A model generated the notes under the pieces. The model saw only the letters and a program-made list of their open reading frames with translations, did not search any database and was not told the DNA's origin. Positions 1-10,073 of a stretch of DNA of 64,000 nucleotides are shown piece by piece; the stretch's first letter is position 1, and the number at the start of each line of letters is the position of its first letter. This stretch comes from Eutreptiella sp. 'Long Island Sound 2002'. Taxonomy: Eukaryota; Euglenozoa; Euglenophyceae; Eutreptiales; Eutreptiaceae. A program made the position numbers and the translations under genes. The stretch lies in the NCBI GenBank assembly GCA_964036045.1, contig OZ038392.1, positions 28,035,755 to 28,099,754 of the forward strand, written 5' to 3'.

Positions 1-3000
1 TCGCTCTCGACTTGTGGGGCCACCTCGGCCGTCGTGTGACGCCTATGTTGGCCGTGTATGCCACTGCCACTGTGGTGGTGACCGTAGCAGCCGGCACCCG
101 GTGCGCCTGGTATGGGTTAACGGGTCCTTTGGATGCCGAACAATCGCCGCCAGGACCCGGGACTTGATACTTGATACTATACATGTGCTACGAGCTGTTA
201 TGGCAGCGTACCTATCCCACTGTGGGATACCTATCTTACTGTGACTTACTGAAGTGAGGATGTGACACCCCCCCTTCAGGAAGCCGTCCTGGGTACCCGC
301 TGCCATGCTTGCGTGTTATCGAGCCCCCCCCCAGGGTTTGCTCTAAGGAGGGGGGTGAAGCGGTACCCAGAACCTATGGCCCATGGCCCGGAGGCCTGTG
401 AGCCGTCACACCCGTGCGGAAGCCGTTGACACCAGCTGTCCCTGTTCTCTAACCCGTGAAATCTGGAATCCGATTTCTAACCAATAAATCGATGTAGAAT
501 TACCGTGATTTTATTGTCTTGATCGATTTTCGGGCAGAAATCGGTGAAATACCCGATTTCTACCGCGATTTCTAATTGTGATGAAATCGCTGCCTGATGT
601 CGCCTGTTCTCGCGCCTTCGTCGCTTCTCCGTGGCGAGTTTTGTGATTGACTTTTCTCGAGTACCTGTGAGGTTCTAAGAGAACTCAAGGGCTGAATCTA
701 GAGGGTATTTAATGTACTTTCATCTGGTGTATTCACCAGAATTTTTCGCCGTTGCGTTTTCGAGAAAATCAGCGCGCAAGGCTTACCGTCGATCGTGCGA
801 ACTCATGCTTCTCAAGGACCAAGAGTTCGCACGGAACCCTACGTCTCCCCCCTATGTCTCTCATCCATGCCCCTTTCACGCGGGCATATCATCTTGCTTA
901 GGGAAGCGGGCAATGGCGGTGTTTTAGGCAGCCTATGGGTCTCGCAAACCCAAGTCGTTTGCGTGCGCAAACGCTAACTTTGTGGCCTTGTGAGCATGAA
1001 CGTTAATGACCGAACACAATGCGCACAAGACCAAAAGCCCGAGGCCATTTCCGTTTTTCGAGCCAACTCAACGATGGCTCCACGCAATTCAATGCGTACC
1101 AAAACTCTATTTTCAAAAGAGGGCAAGTTTTGGTCGAAAATTAGGCCAAAATGGCCAAACCCCCGAGGCTCGTATTCGAAGCCTATGGGGAGTTGAGCCT
1201 TGAACCAAGGCAATATGTAAAGTAGAGACCACGAAGGACATCGTGGATGGCTTGGTTGATTTTTACAACCTTGTCTTCTATTTTATATTACTTCGCCTTG
1301 TGAGCACGCGTGCCACATTGCCTCTTTGCACACGCGCTCATATACAAGCACTAATGACACGAGTGGGCGGAGACAATCTAACCATAGTGTGCATGTTTGA
1401 ACGCACCTACTATGGGCCTGCTCCAAAAGTGTTTACTCATATTTTTGCTCCTCAAGGTCCCAAAGATATGCGCATGCCAATATCGCCGATATAGGCACTT
1501 TTTCCCATAAATAGTGTGCATCAAGGATTGAGGTGTTAAAAATGCTTTCATTGTGCTTTGAACCTCAACCCTTGTTGCAAAAGGGAAGCAAAGCTTCGGT
1601 TTGCATCCATGCAAAAGCCCGAGGCTCCTTTCTTTCGTGATACGGAGATACGATATTTGGAAGGACCACTTTTGGGTGAATTTTGGCCGTTTTGCCCAAA
1701 ATGGCCACAAACTCTTTCTCCCCCTGATTTCACCCCCGAGGTTGCGTGCGCCACTTGACCAAGGGTAAGGGCAATTCGGAGAGGGCACATAAGCCCACAT
1801 CGAATGGGGTGTTTCCCCGTGTGGCCTCTCCTCTTGATGGAAGAGTTGTGAGTCACCCAATTTGGGGTATGTTGCCATTCTGCCCCATACGTGTGTCACT
1901 TTCCCTCCAATGGGAAAAATAGCTAGAGGCGACCATGAGGGATGGCAAGTGGCATATATTGGGACCTAAGTCCCATGTGTCTATCGCATCTTTGGTTGAA
2001 AGGATCCTCGCCGTGGCCATGGAGATATGGAATCATGAGTGCGGGCCGTTTTGGCCAAATTTTGCTGTTTTTGCCATTGTAGGCCATATTGGAATTACCA
2101 TATCTCCATGGGGCACAGGATCTAACCAGGAAGGAAGGGCGCATATTGTAGCATATGACCAAGGGTTGAACGCCCTTGAGTTTCGTATTTGCTCCACCGG
2201 CTCATCCGGAGTTATTCAACTTTTGGTGCGATCCACGATCCCCACCTTTGCACCGCATGTTGCTTTCTGCCCCGTCCGTGTGGTCATCCCCTCGGTGAAC
2301 AGTAAGCAGCCGGCGTGACAGCAAGCGATAACCCAGGGCATGGGACCGAAGGGGATATCAAGGGTTGTGAATCAAGGCTTGGCGCGTCAATATCGCCAAG
2401 ATTTCCCACCCTGAACGGTCGCCCGAGACGGCCGATTTTGCCATTTTTGCATTTGTGGACCCAATTGGGATCGTCACCACGCCGAGTGGCATGGAGATCT
2501 TTGATAGCCAAGTGCATGGGAGTCTCTGTTGGACTCCCGGTGGATCACGTATGGAATGCCGGATCCGATCTCCAAGCCGGCGTGGAGATATACTATTGGG
2601 AGCACACTGGATTTTGGCTCATTTCAAGCAGCCAAAATGACCCAATTTTGGGACCCCAATTTCCCCCTTCCGTGTGGTCAATTGGCGGCCCCATTTCTCT
2701 AAGCCCATTGGGAGCCCGGACCTAAATCCAAGTTGTGCACTCAGATATAAGTCCTAGGTCCTGCCTCCTACCCTGTGAGCCATTGGCCTTACCTTGGCCG
2801 GGCGAGCCACGCGTGGGAATGACGCCAATTTTGGTGATTTTGGCATCATGACCCCACTTGACTCATCCGTGTTGCCCTGATGCCGGGACCTCAGAGGGAA
2901 ACAGGTTGGGTGAGGGCTCCAGAGGGTTCGTACTCGAAGGGCATAGGGTCAGTAGCCTCGTCCCTACCTCTGGCGGGTCCGGACGAGGGGTCAATTTTGG

Positions 3001-3554
3001 GGATTTTTGAGTTAATTTCAGTTTGGGCTGAAACAGCCCATTTTCAGCTACCCACTCCTGGGTGATAATGGCGGGGCCATATCTCTGGCTCAGAGTGGAG
3101 TTGGGACCTGCTGTTAAGGGAGCATAGGGAGCCACTGTCGGTTGACCCCGGAGCTCTCTTGGTTCTCGGGAACTCGCCTGTGGCTGGGCGGGACACCTTC
3201 CTTATGGGCAGGGTTTCAGGGTCCGGACTGAGCAGGGCATGGGTTGTGTTTGAGCCCCCGCCCCCATCAGCCACTGAGAGGGTCGGACCTGGGATTGGGA
3301 TATGAGTTGGGACTGAGTGTCTATGGTCCTGTGATGCCCTTATCCCAGTCCAGTCTTAACCCCATGTGTACATATCCTGATGTGTTGCTGTACATACTTT
3401 CGTTCCCTCTTTGCAGAGTGGCAAGGATTCTGAAACGCTTTGTCACATGACACAGGCGTATTGATGCCCTTGTGAGCGTAGTGCCTTGCCTGCCTGCTCA
3501 CCCTGTGCGTGTCACCGCAGCGTCCCGTGGCCGGCCCCCCACGGGAACGCGTCA
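1..3554 (+). repeat. LTR-like block A, copy 1 (left end outside window)
   Basis: Both ends of this block recur in the same orientation at 30232-33610: bases 1-430 match 30232-30620 and 2430-3554 match 32485-33610 with few changes. The middle, about 600-2430, does not align with copy 2. The shared segment stops at ...GGGAACGCGTCA, so it ends in CA as LTRs do. Shortly before that end lies a splice-acceptor-like CTCTTTGCAG at about 3409-3418. No coding ORF is convincing; the small frames inside are composition artefacts. Copy 2, and an inverted relative at 57.1-59.3 kb, both lie downstream of a gypsy pol gene, which suggests an LTR or 3' region of those elements. This assignment is inference. 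Confidence 0.6.
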
Positions 3555-4185
3555 GTAGTGGTGTCTCCTGTCCCGCGTGCTTTTCCTCGTGGGCAGGGGA
3601 GTGCGTTAGCTTTTGGCCTGTAGCAAAAATGGGCGTTTTGTATGCCCTTAGCACACTTGGCCAGCCCTCCCCTCTTAGTAGGTAGGGCTTTTGCCGTTTA
3701 CCCCAAGGTTAGGCGCCAGCACAGAAATTGGGCGCCATAGGAGTGGTAATAGTACCTGATTAGGACCTTCGGTCCGACGTCAGCGAAGCCCGGTCTCCGG
3801 GAGCCACGCTGGGGAGAGAAGTGAGACACATACAGACATACGTAGCACACTTAGGGGTATGGTAAACCCTGTAAGGAAGGGTAGAACCCCATGGGTCTGG
3901 ACCAGTCAGGGGTCCTAACTGTGGGCTCGCTTGTCCCCAAGGAGGGAAGACACACCTTGCCTCATAACACCTTGCTTGTCATTCCCCCCTGGTGTAGAAA
4001 GCCACCGTTCTTCGTTGGCTCACCAAGGTCATTACATTAGGGTAGTTGCCATGCAACACATGGTCAACAAGGCAAACACTCGCTGGGTGGCTGCAATCTT
4101 GATAAGCGGCCACCTGGCTCACGCTGGAAACCATAGGCGTGGGTCTGCAGGGCACTGACAGGGTCAGTAGACTGACACAGGGTAA
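3555..4185. other. Leader-like non-coding region with PBS-like motif and hairpins
   Basis: No gene is seen. The segment lies between the end of block A and the 3' end of element 1. Two candidate primer-binding motifs occur: TGGTGTCTCCTG at 3559, just after the block A end, and ATTGGGCGCC at about 3727-3736, which resembles the TTGGCGCC motif that follows many gypsy LTRs. Short hairpins are visible, for example GGACC-TTC-GGTCC near 3763-3775 and CCCGG-TCT-CCGGG near 3790-3802. It could be the leader of a plus-strand element or the 3' untranslated part of minus-strand element 1. Confidence 0.35.
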
Positions 4186-4233
4186 TTAGTTTCGCTTCTT
4201 ACGCTGGGACATAGTCTCAGCACGGGTTAGGAG

Positions 4234-5610
4234 CTACCCCTCGTTGTTCCCAACGAGGTAATTGCGGAAGATGGGGTTGATACTCCCATCTGGTTGTATG
4301 AAGGCTGACATAGGTTCCCAGGTCGCCTCGGACAACCCATAGCCATCCCACAGGGTAAGGAATTTCCAGCCCTGTTTATACTCGTGGCGAGCAATACCTG
4401 CAACCACGTAGTAACCATCGACTGCCATCTCATCGGCAGTCATCTCTTCGAGTTCGTCTGCCTCCTCTGGACTGGCAGCGCTCTCTAGGTCTATACGTTC
4501 AATCTCACTGTCGCTGAGGCGCCACTCATCCCAAGACAAGTCGTCAGGGGAGTGATAGTGCCTCAACTGCTTAGGAGCACATAGCAGTTCACCACCTAGA
4601 CGTGGACTGCACCTGACATGGATCCTGGATCCATCTATCCTGATGATACGATAGGGTCCAAAGTAAGGGTCCTGTAGGCAGTTACGTGGACAGGAGGGTA
4701 GGCGTGAATGGTGTACCAAAACAAGGTCACCAACTTTGAAGCTGGCAGGTCGCCGTAGGCGGTTCCGTCGGCTCTGTTCACGGTCACGAATGTGCCTCAG
4801 GTTAGTACCAGCCTGGTTAGCCAGAGACTGCTTGTGTTCCAGCCAATCTCCCACAGGACTCTTGAAGTCCTCAGGAAAGGGGGTTTTGAAGAACCAAGCA
4901 GGTCGTCCTCCATGGAACAGTTCGTGGGGGGTGAAACCCGTAGAAGAGCTCCGCTGTGAGTTCATGGACAGAACTGCCCAGGGCACTAGGCGTACCCAGT
5001 CCTTGGTGCGTTCCTGTTTCATCAGGATTCTTAAGTTTTGCTCCACCACACGGTTCTGTCTCTCACAGAGAGGGTTAGACGTGTGAGTGTAGGGCACACC
5101 TGTGGTTACCTCCACGTTGAGGGCATTTAGCACTCGTTTGTACCACCCAGTGTCACTGCGGATGCGTACATCTTCATCAGAGTGCACCTGTTTAGGTGCT
5201 CCATAGGGTTCGAACCATTGTTCGACCAACATTTTTACAGTCTGCTCACCTGTGATTTTCTTATTGCAAGGGAACACACGGGTGAAGCGAGATAGACCAC
5301 AGGTGACCACGAGGCAACTATCATAGCCGCCAAAGCGTGGTAGGCCGTGGATGTGGTCCACGTAGAGAAGAGAGTTAGCACAATAGGGTATGGGTAAGCT
5401 GGAGATCAGGCCCCTATCCCTACTGTCGCTCAGCTTGCTGGCATGACAGCCACAAGCATCTACAATGGTCTGCATACGCGACCTAAGTTCAGTCAGGGTT
5501 AGACTAGAGTAGAAACACTCACGGAAGAAGTCCACTGAGCGATTAGCGGCAGTGTGACCAGAACTGAGATGGGACCACTGTAGGCACCCATCCAGTCGTG
5601 CCTCAGGCAC
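4234..5610 (-). CDS. Integrase plus chromodomain of element 1 pol (frameshifted part)
   Basis: Integrase joins retrotransposon cDNA to host DNA, and the chromodomain targets chromatin. The zinc-binding region has H14, H19 and C53, C55 rather than a clean CX2C. The catalytic triad is D85, D147 and E183, with exactly 35 residues between D147 and E183 (DX35E). A chromodomain lies at about 400-435 with the signature EATWEP at 428-433. The upstream half is in another frame: coding similarity of this frame continues upstream to about 5675, so the ATG at 5610 is only the first Met after the frameshift. The TAG at 4234-4236 is followed in frame by LLTRAETMSQRKKRN and TAA at 4186-4188, which looks like the genuine C-terminus cut by one nonsense change. 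Confidence 0.9.
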   Translation of the reverse strand: MPEARLDGCLQWSHLSSGHTAANRSVDFFRECFYSSLTLTELRSRMQTIVDACGCHASKLSDSRDRGLISSLPIPYCANSLLYVDHIHGLPRFGGYDSCLVVTCGLSRFTRVFPCNKKITGEQTVKMLVEQWFEPYGAPKQVHSDEDVRIRSDTGWYKRVLNALNVEVTTGVPYTHTSNPLCERQNRVVEQNLRILMKQERTKDWVRLVPWAVLSMNSQRSSSTGFTPHELFHGGRPAWFFKTPFPEDFKSPVGDWLEHKQSLANQAGTNLRHIRDREQSRRNRLRRPASFKVGDLVLVHHSRLPSCPRNCLQDPYFGPYRIIRIDGSRIHVRCSPRLGGELLCAPKQLRHYHSPDDLSWDEWRLSDSEIERIDLESAASPEEADELEEMTADEMAVDGYYVVAGIARHEYKQGWKFLTLWDGYGLSEATWEPMSAFIQPDGSINPIFRNYLVGNNEG

Positions 5611-8600
5611 AACAATTCGGTCCTCGTAGAAGAGGTACTGATTGTTTTTATACCACTGGTGCCCGTCAATGACACGGGTTCGAGACCAGTGCTGAGGGTT
5701 TGGAGAATTTCGTCATACTCTGACTGATAGTCGGTTAGACTCCAACCCTCCAGGATTCCAGCACTGCGCATGGATAGGTCAAGCTGGACATCCATACGCT
5801 GGAAAGCCCCTTTGGCGAGCGCCTCAGAGCTCTCACCAATAAGCGCATCGAAGTTGTTGCGCGATATATAGTCAGACAGTTCATTCTTAATCCCGGGGAT
5901 ATGATGCACTGTCAGCCTGAACTGGCTCAGGTAAGTCCACCACCGTTTTAGCTTCGCTTTTTCTGGTGGTGGGCCCTTCTGAAAAGACTTCACAGGCTCC
6001 TGGTCACACAGCCAGACAATAGGGTTAGACCCCAGGAGTCGGGATTGTGACGATAGCACCAACATACCGGCCAGGAGTTCCTGGTCATAGGTGCTGTAGT
6101 TGGAACGCGCTTGGTTCCATTTCCAATTCCAGTGTCCCAGTGGCACCAGTCGCCACTCACTGGTAGGATAGTCATGTTTCAACGAACCATCACGGTTCAG
6201 TCCAGTAGTACGATAATGGCAGTGGGTTAGTTCAGCGGGGTTAAGCTGCTGCCATTGGTAGATCGTACCTCCCCCCCCTACATCACTGGCATCAGTGATC
6301 AGGACTATCTCGCCCTCAGGGCGGGGCACTCCCAGGCAGCTGGAGGAGGCAATCTTCTTCTTCAACTCCTGGAAACACTCTTCCTCTCTGGAGGTCCATC
6401 TCCAGGGAGTAGTTTTCTTGATCAGGTCAGTGAGGGGTGCAGAGGAGTAAGTAAAATTGTGGATGTGACGCCGATAGAAAGTAAGGGCGCCCACAAAACT
6501 CCTCACATCGTGTAGACCCTTCTTAGGGTCATCGCGAATCTGCATGTCCTGTAGGGGCTGCATCTTAGACGCGGCTGGTTTCCACCAGCCATACCCCACG
6601 TCGAAACCCAAATACTCCATCTCCTCTTTCATGAACTCACATTTTTCGAGTTTGATTCGGAGATGGTTTTCTTGACAGACAGTGAAGAATTCACGGAGGA
6701 GAAGGACATGGTCCTCTTTGGTATTAGTACCCAAACTCACGTCGTCGATGTGAGCCTCCATTTCTGCACCCCGAGAAATCAACTCTTGTACTAGAGGCCT
6801 GCGCCTCAGTATGTACAAAATTTTGTTCATAAGCTCCTGGAAGAGCGCTGGGGCGTTAGCCACCCCGAAAGGCATAACCTTCCACTTGAAGACACGACCC
6901 TTAGGGGTTATAAAGGCAAGCAGCTCCTGAGCTGCGGCGGTTAGGTCAACCTGCCAGAAACCAGAGCGTTTGTCCATTTTGGTCTTATACCTGCATTTGG
7001 CAGTACGCTCCAGGGTGTTTTCCATGTTATGAATACTCCCTGAGTGGTTCTGGGTTTTCTTGTTGACCTCACCATAGTCTACAACAAGACGTAGAGCAGT
7101 CGACCCTGGTTTAGCAACAAGGAAACAGGGGCTGCAGTGATGGGGATAGTCCCCATGTTTATACTCTTCAACGAGGCCAGCATCAATGCATTCTTGGATC
7201 TGGCGCTCGATTTCTTCAACCTGTTCCTGTGGAGCGGGATAGGGACGACGCCTCACTCGCGTCGTTTCAAATTCGGGTTTCAATTTCAGGTCCATCTGGA
7301 CCAGTTTTTTACAAGATAGGGGAGGCGGCAAGGCGCCGAACACCTCCTCATAGGTTATAAGCAGTTTCTTCAGGCGGGGGTCAAGGTTAAGACTCTCGAC
7401 TTTCTGAAGGAAATCCTCCTCAGCATGGAGGTTGCTTTTTCCATGTTCTTTCTTTTTATGCCGATCAGCAGTTTCGGCAGGTACAGTACCATCGTCCCAC
7501 TCAGGGGGACATTGCTGCCCATAGTGTAGAGAATACACTAGAGGTATCTCAGGATCAGGCAGCGTATAGGACTCATCGTCCTCCTCAGACCAGATGGAGT
7601 ATTTCCAGGTCTGTCTGAGGTATTGCAGCCGCTCTTGGCGCTCAATACCTTCGGCCTTCAGGTGCAACAGTCGTCGGAGTTCTTGAGTGTCATGCTCAGA
7701 CAATGGCATGTTATTAGCAGCAGGCCGTGCCAGAGCAACAGTACTCCGGGCCACGGGTTCACCTGTGTGCACAGGCTGCATGTGTAGCACTGGTTTCCCA
7801 ACAGAGGAAGCGGGTTCAGAGGTTGACTCTAGATCTACCTCCTCTAGCAACAGCTGGGCCAGGAAAGCACTATGTTTTAAGTCAACACAGCTGGGATCAA
7901 CAGAGGGAATAGTGCTGGCGATCTCAGACAGTTGGTCGTCAGCATCCTCTTTTACAGCTGCAGGTTCCAGATAGTCATCAGGAGACTCACACCCTGTAAG
8001 TGTGGCAGATAGGTGCTCAGGAGATCGATTTTTGAGATCATAAAGGGTCAGGCCACGATTTTCGGCCATGACCTCTTTTAGTAACACCTCGTCCAGGTCA
8101 CACAGGGGTACAGGATTGAGAGATCCATCGATGATGGACAGGAAACTGGCCCACTCAGGGGCCTGCATAGCTGTGTCTGAGTCCTCAGGCACATAGATGG
8201 GGCCGTCGGGGAGTTGCACTCTCCCCACGGTCATTCGGTCAAGCATACGGCGCCAGTAAGCATGTTCACCAGAGCAACCCCAGTCAGGGGTGCACATAAC
8301 AACCCTTCCTCCCTCATAAGCGATCTTGGTCAGAACCTTCGCGAGCAGGGAGAAGGGAGGGTTAGCATACGCTAGGCCCATTGCTTTCCAGAAGAAACGG
8401 AAAGCATTGTTCATTTGTTTCGAGCAGTACAACTGCATGATGTGCTGTTGTTGGCTCGCAAACAATTCCACCTGGATCTCATCCAGGTTTACCTGAAGGG
8501 CCGCCAGTCCATTTTCGAGAACATGACGGGCCAGTTGGTAGTTTTCAGTACGATAGTTCGTCTTGGCTGCGTAGCGCAGCCCAGACTCTTTTCGTCCTGA

Positions 8601-8963
8601 CAGCTCCAAAGGAACGGAGAAAAGCCCACTGCCAAAGTCGCAGTGCAAAGAGTAAGGACGCTGTAGGGACAGCATTTTAACCTGGGGGTTTCTTCTTAGA
8701 AAGTCAGTGCCAATGACAATGTCAAAGGCCTCAGTGTCCAACACTCTGCAGTGTTGGGTCACGGTTTCGTCGCCCAGACATATGGTCACATCGACCCCCC
8801 CCAAGGAATGGATGGTACGCCCATCCCCTACTCTTATGGCCACGGTCTTAGTTTTCCTGAAAGTTTTAAGCAGGCGCCGGGCCACTATGGAAAGTGTTGC
8901 TCCGGTATCAAGCACTGCTCGAAAAACCTGATCCCCGATTTTCACGAGGATCCAGAAAACCAA
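5499..8963 (-). CDS. Pol of element 1: protease, methyltransferase-like domain, RT, RNase H
   Basis: This is the catalytic core of a gypsy retrotransposon. The protease motif DTGA is at 19-22. A region at about 160-260 has VELFAS (165-170), NPPF (201-204) and TPDWG (225-229), the layout of Dam-like N6-adenine methyltransferase domains known from DIRS elements. RT covers about 560-800, with LVVDYGEVN, MPFGVANAP and the active site HIDDV (D740, D741). RNase H residues are D891, E962, D987 and D1031. True homology ends near residue 1096 (about base 5675); the last 55 residues are out of frame. Upstream the frame is open back to the gag stop at 8988-8990, so the Met at 8963 need not be the start; a gag-pol fusion is likely. 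Confidence 0.93.
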   Translation of the reverse strand: MVFWILVKIGDQVFRAVLDTGATLSIVARRLLKTFRKTKTVAIRVGDGRTIHSLGGVDVTICLGDETVTQHCRVLDTEAFDIVIGTDFLRRNPQVKMLSLQRPYSLHCDFGSGLFSVPLELSGRKESGLRYAAKTNYRTENYQLARHVLENGLAALQVNLDEIQVELFASQQQHIMQLYCSKQMNNAFRFFWKAMGLAYANPPFSLLAKVLTKIAYEGGRVVMCTPDWGCSGEHAYWRRMLDRMTVGRVQLPDGPIYVPEDSDTAMQAPEWASFLSIIDGSLNPVPLCDLDEVLLKEVMAENRGLTLYDLKNRSPEHLSATLTGCESPDDYLEPAAVKEDADDQLSEIASTIPSVDPSCVDLKHSAFLAQLLLEEVDLESTSEPASSVGKPVLHMQPVHTGEPVARSTVALARPAANNMPLSEHDTQELRRLLHLKAEGIERQERLQYLRQTWKYSIWSEEDDESYTLPDPEIPLVYSLHYGQQCPPEWDDGTVPAETADRHKKKEHGKSNLHAEEDFLQKVESLNLDPRLKKLLITYEEVFGALPPPLSCKKLVQMDLKLKPEFETTRVRRRPYPAPQEQVEEIERQIQECIDAGLVEEYKHGDYPHHCSPCFLVAKPGSTALRLVVDYGEVNKKTQNHSGSIHNMENTLERTAKCRYKTKMDKRSGFWQVDLTAAAQELLAFITPKGRVFKWKVMPFGVANAPALFQELMNKILYILRRRPLVQELISRGAEMEAHIDDVSLGTNTKEDHVLLLREFFTVCQENHLRIKLEKCEFMKEEMEYLGFDVGYGWWKPAASKMQPLQDMQIRDDPKKGLHDVRSFVGALTFYRRHIHNFTYSSAPLTDLIKKTTPWRWTSREEECFQELKKKIASSSCLGVPRPEGEIVLITDASDVGGGGTIYQWQQLNPAELTHCHYRTTGLNRDGSLKHDYPTSEWRLVPLGHWNWKWNQARSNYSTYDQELLAGMLVLSSQSRLLGSNPIVWLCDQEPVKSFQKGPPPEKAKLKRWWTYLSQFRLTVHHIPGIKNELSDYISRNNFDALIGESSEALAKGAFQRMDVQLDLSMRSAGILEGWSLTDYQSEYDEILQTLSTGLEPVSLTGTSGIKTISTSSTRTELLCLRHDWMGAYSGPISVLVTLPLIAQWTSSVSVSTLV

Positions 8964-8987
8964 GTCCTCCTCTTCGGAGCCGCCCCC

Positions 8988-10073
8988 CTATTCCTCATCA
9001 GGGAATTTCACATCCACTCCTGCAGCCATGAGGGACTTGGCCATCCAGGCCAAGCGCCTCTGCTTAGAATTATTCCCCTCAGGGGTAGCGTTATCCCCTT
9101 GGGGGCGCTTCTGGGGGACACCTGCGGCAGGAGAGGGTGCGGCAGCAGGAGTAGGTGTAGCAACGGGCGCTGATGAGCGCCTCTGGGGGTTAGGGGGTCC
9201 AGTTTTGCCACCCCCCTTGCCACCTCCTTTACCCTTATCCCCATTCGGGGGATTTCTGGCGGGCGTCGGGGTCTTCTGGCGCTCCGCCTCCTGACGCTTG
9301 AGTTTGTCACTCTCGCGTTTCTTGATGTGGCAATCGTCCTCATAGTGACGACGTTTGCCACAGTAACCACAGGTGATGGTACACCTGAAGTGGTCCTGAT
9401 GGGTCACAGTTTTCCCATCTTTAGTATGCTGCTGAAGTTTCATCTGCAGCATACAGCCACTGCGGAGATCGCAGTCAGAGGCATGACAAGGTCCCCCCTT
9501 GTCATTGACAGGTCGGCAGTAAAACAGGGGGGGTGTGCCTGCATCAGTTGGAACCTCGTTCATGGCACGTAGGTTGCCCCTCCCTTTACCGCCTCCCTGG
9601 TTGGTGTTAGTGGGATTTTTATGCCCCTTCCCTTCGCCACGTTCGGGGGTAGGGGTACCACCTCGTCCCAAATGCTTCTTGAGGAACTTCTCCATGTGGG
9701 AGTCGTTCTCTCTCTCAAGAGCTAGCTCAATCAAGAGATCCACCAGTGTATCATACGAGTGGGTCCTGCTCTTCCTCTCAGAGGTGGAGCGGCAATCATC
9801 CCACGTACGCTGGGGGATCTTACTCATGAGCCACAGGTGGGGCTCAGTGGCTCCGTAGGGGCCCACATTCATCCTCGAAAATAAGTACTCCAAGTCGCAC
9901 ACATACTCAGAAATTCGCGCAGCGGATTGAAACTCCGGGAGCATAGGTAGCTCCTCGATCTGTGTGCGTACGCTGAGGTCAGTCTCATAGACTGGAAATG
10001 TTTTCTCTAACCTCAGGAGTACCTCTGCCCAGGTAGAACAGGTTTTCACAATCTGTTTGACCTGTTTTTGCAA
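8988..10073 (-). CDS. Gag C-terminal half of element 1, with CCHC zinc knuckle
   Basis: Gag is the nucleocapsid/capsid protein of the element. Residues 1-125 form a helical capsid-like region that aligns by eye with the gag at 62564-64000 (shared pattern around DLLIELALER here and DLLYELALQR there). A zinc knuckle has C235, C238, H243 and C248 (CX2CX4HX4C). The tail is rich in Gly, Lys and Pro and probably binds RNA. The protein stops at TAG 8988-8990, directly followed in the same frame by pol. Its 5' half is in another frame (9985-11142); the break lies near 10090-10110, since coding similarity continues slightly upstream of the Met at 10073. Confidence 0.85.
   Translation of the reverse strand: MQKQVKQIVKTCSTWAEVLLRLEKTFPVYETDLSVRTQIEELPMLPEFQSAARISEYVCDLEYLFSRMNVGPYGATEPHLWLMSKIPQRTWDDCRSTSERKSRTHSYDTLVDLLIELALERENDSHMEKFLKKHLGRGGTPTPERGEGKGHKNPTNTNQGGGKGRGNLRAMNEVPTDAGTPPLFYCRPVNDKGGPCHASDCDLRSGCMLQMKLQQHTKDGKTVTHQDHFRCTITCGYCGKRRHYEDDCHIKKRESDKLKRQEAERQKTPTPARNPPNGDKGKGGGKGGGKTGPPNPQRRSSAPVATPTPAAAPSPAAGVPQKRPQGDNATPEGNNSKQRRLAWMAKSLMAAGVDVKFPDEE

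Noticed and set aside
2612-2630. ATTTTGGCTCATTTCAAG resembles the dinoflagellate spliced leader 3' half
   Set aside because: The full 22-nt leader and its GT donor are absent, and the motif lies in block A (also near 32668), where T/G-rich GGCCATTTT text is common.
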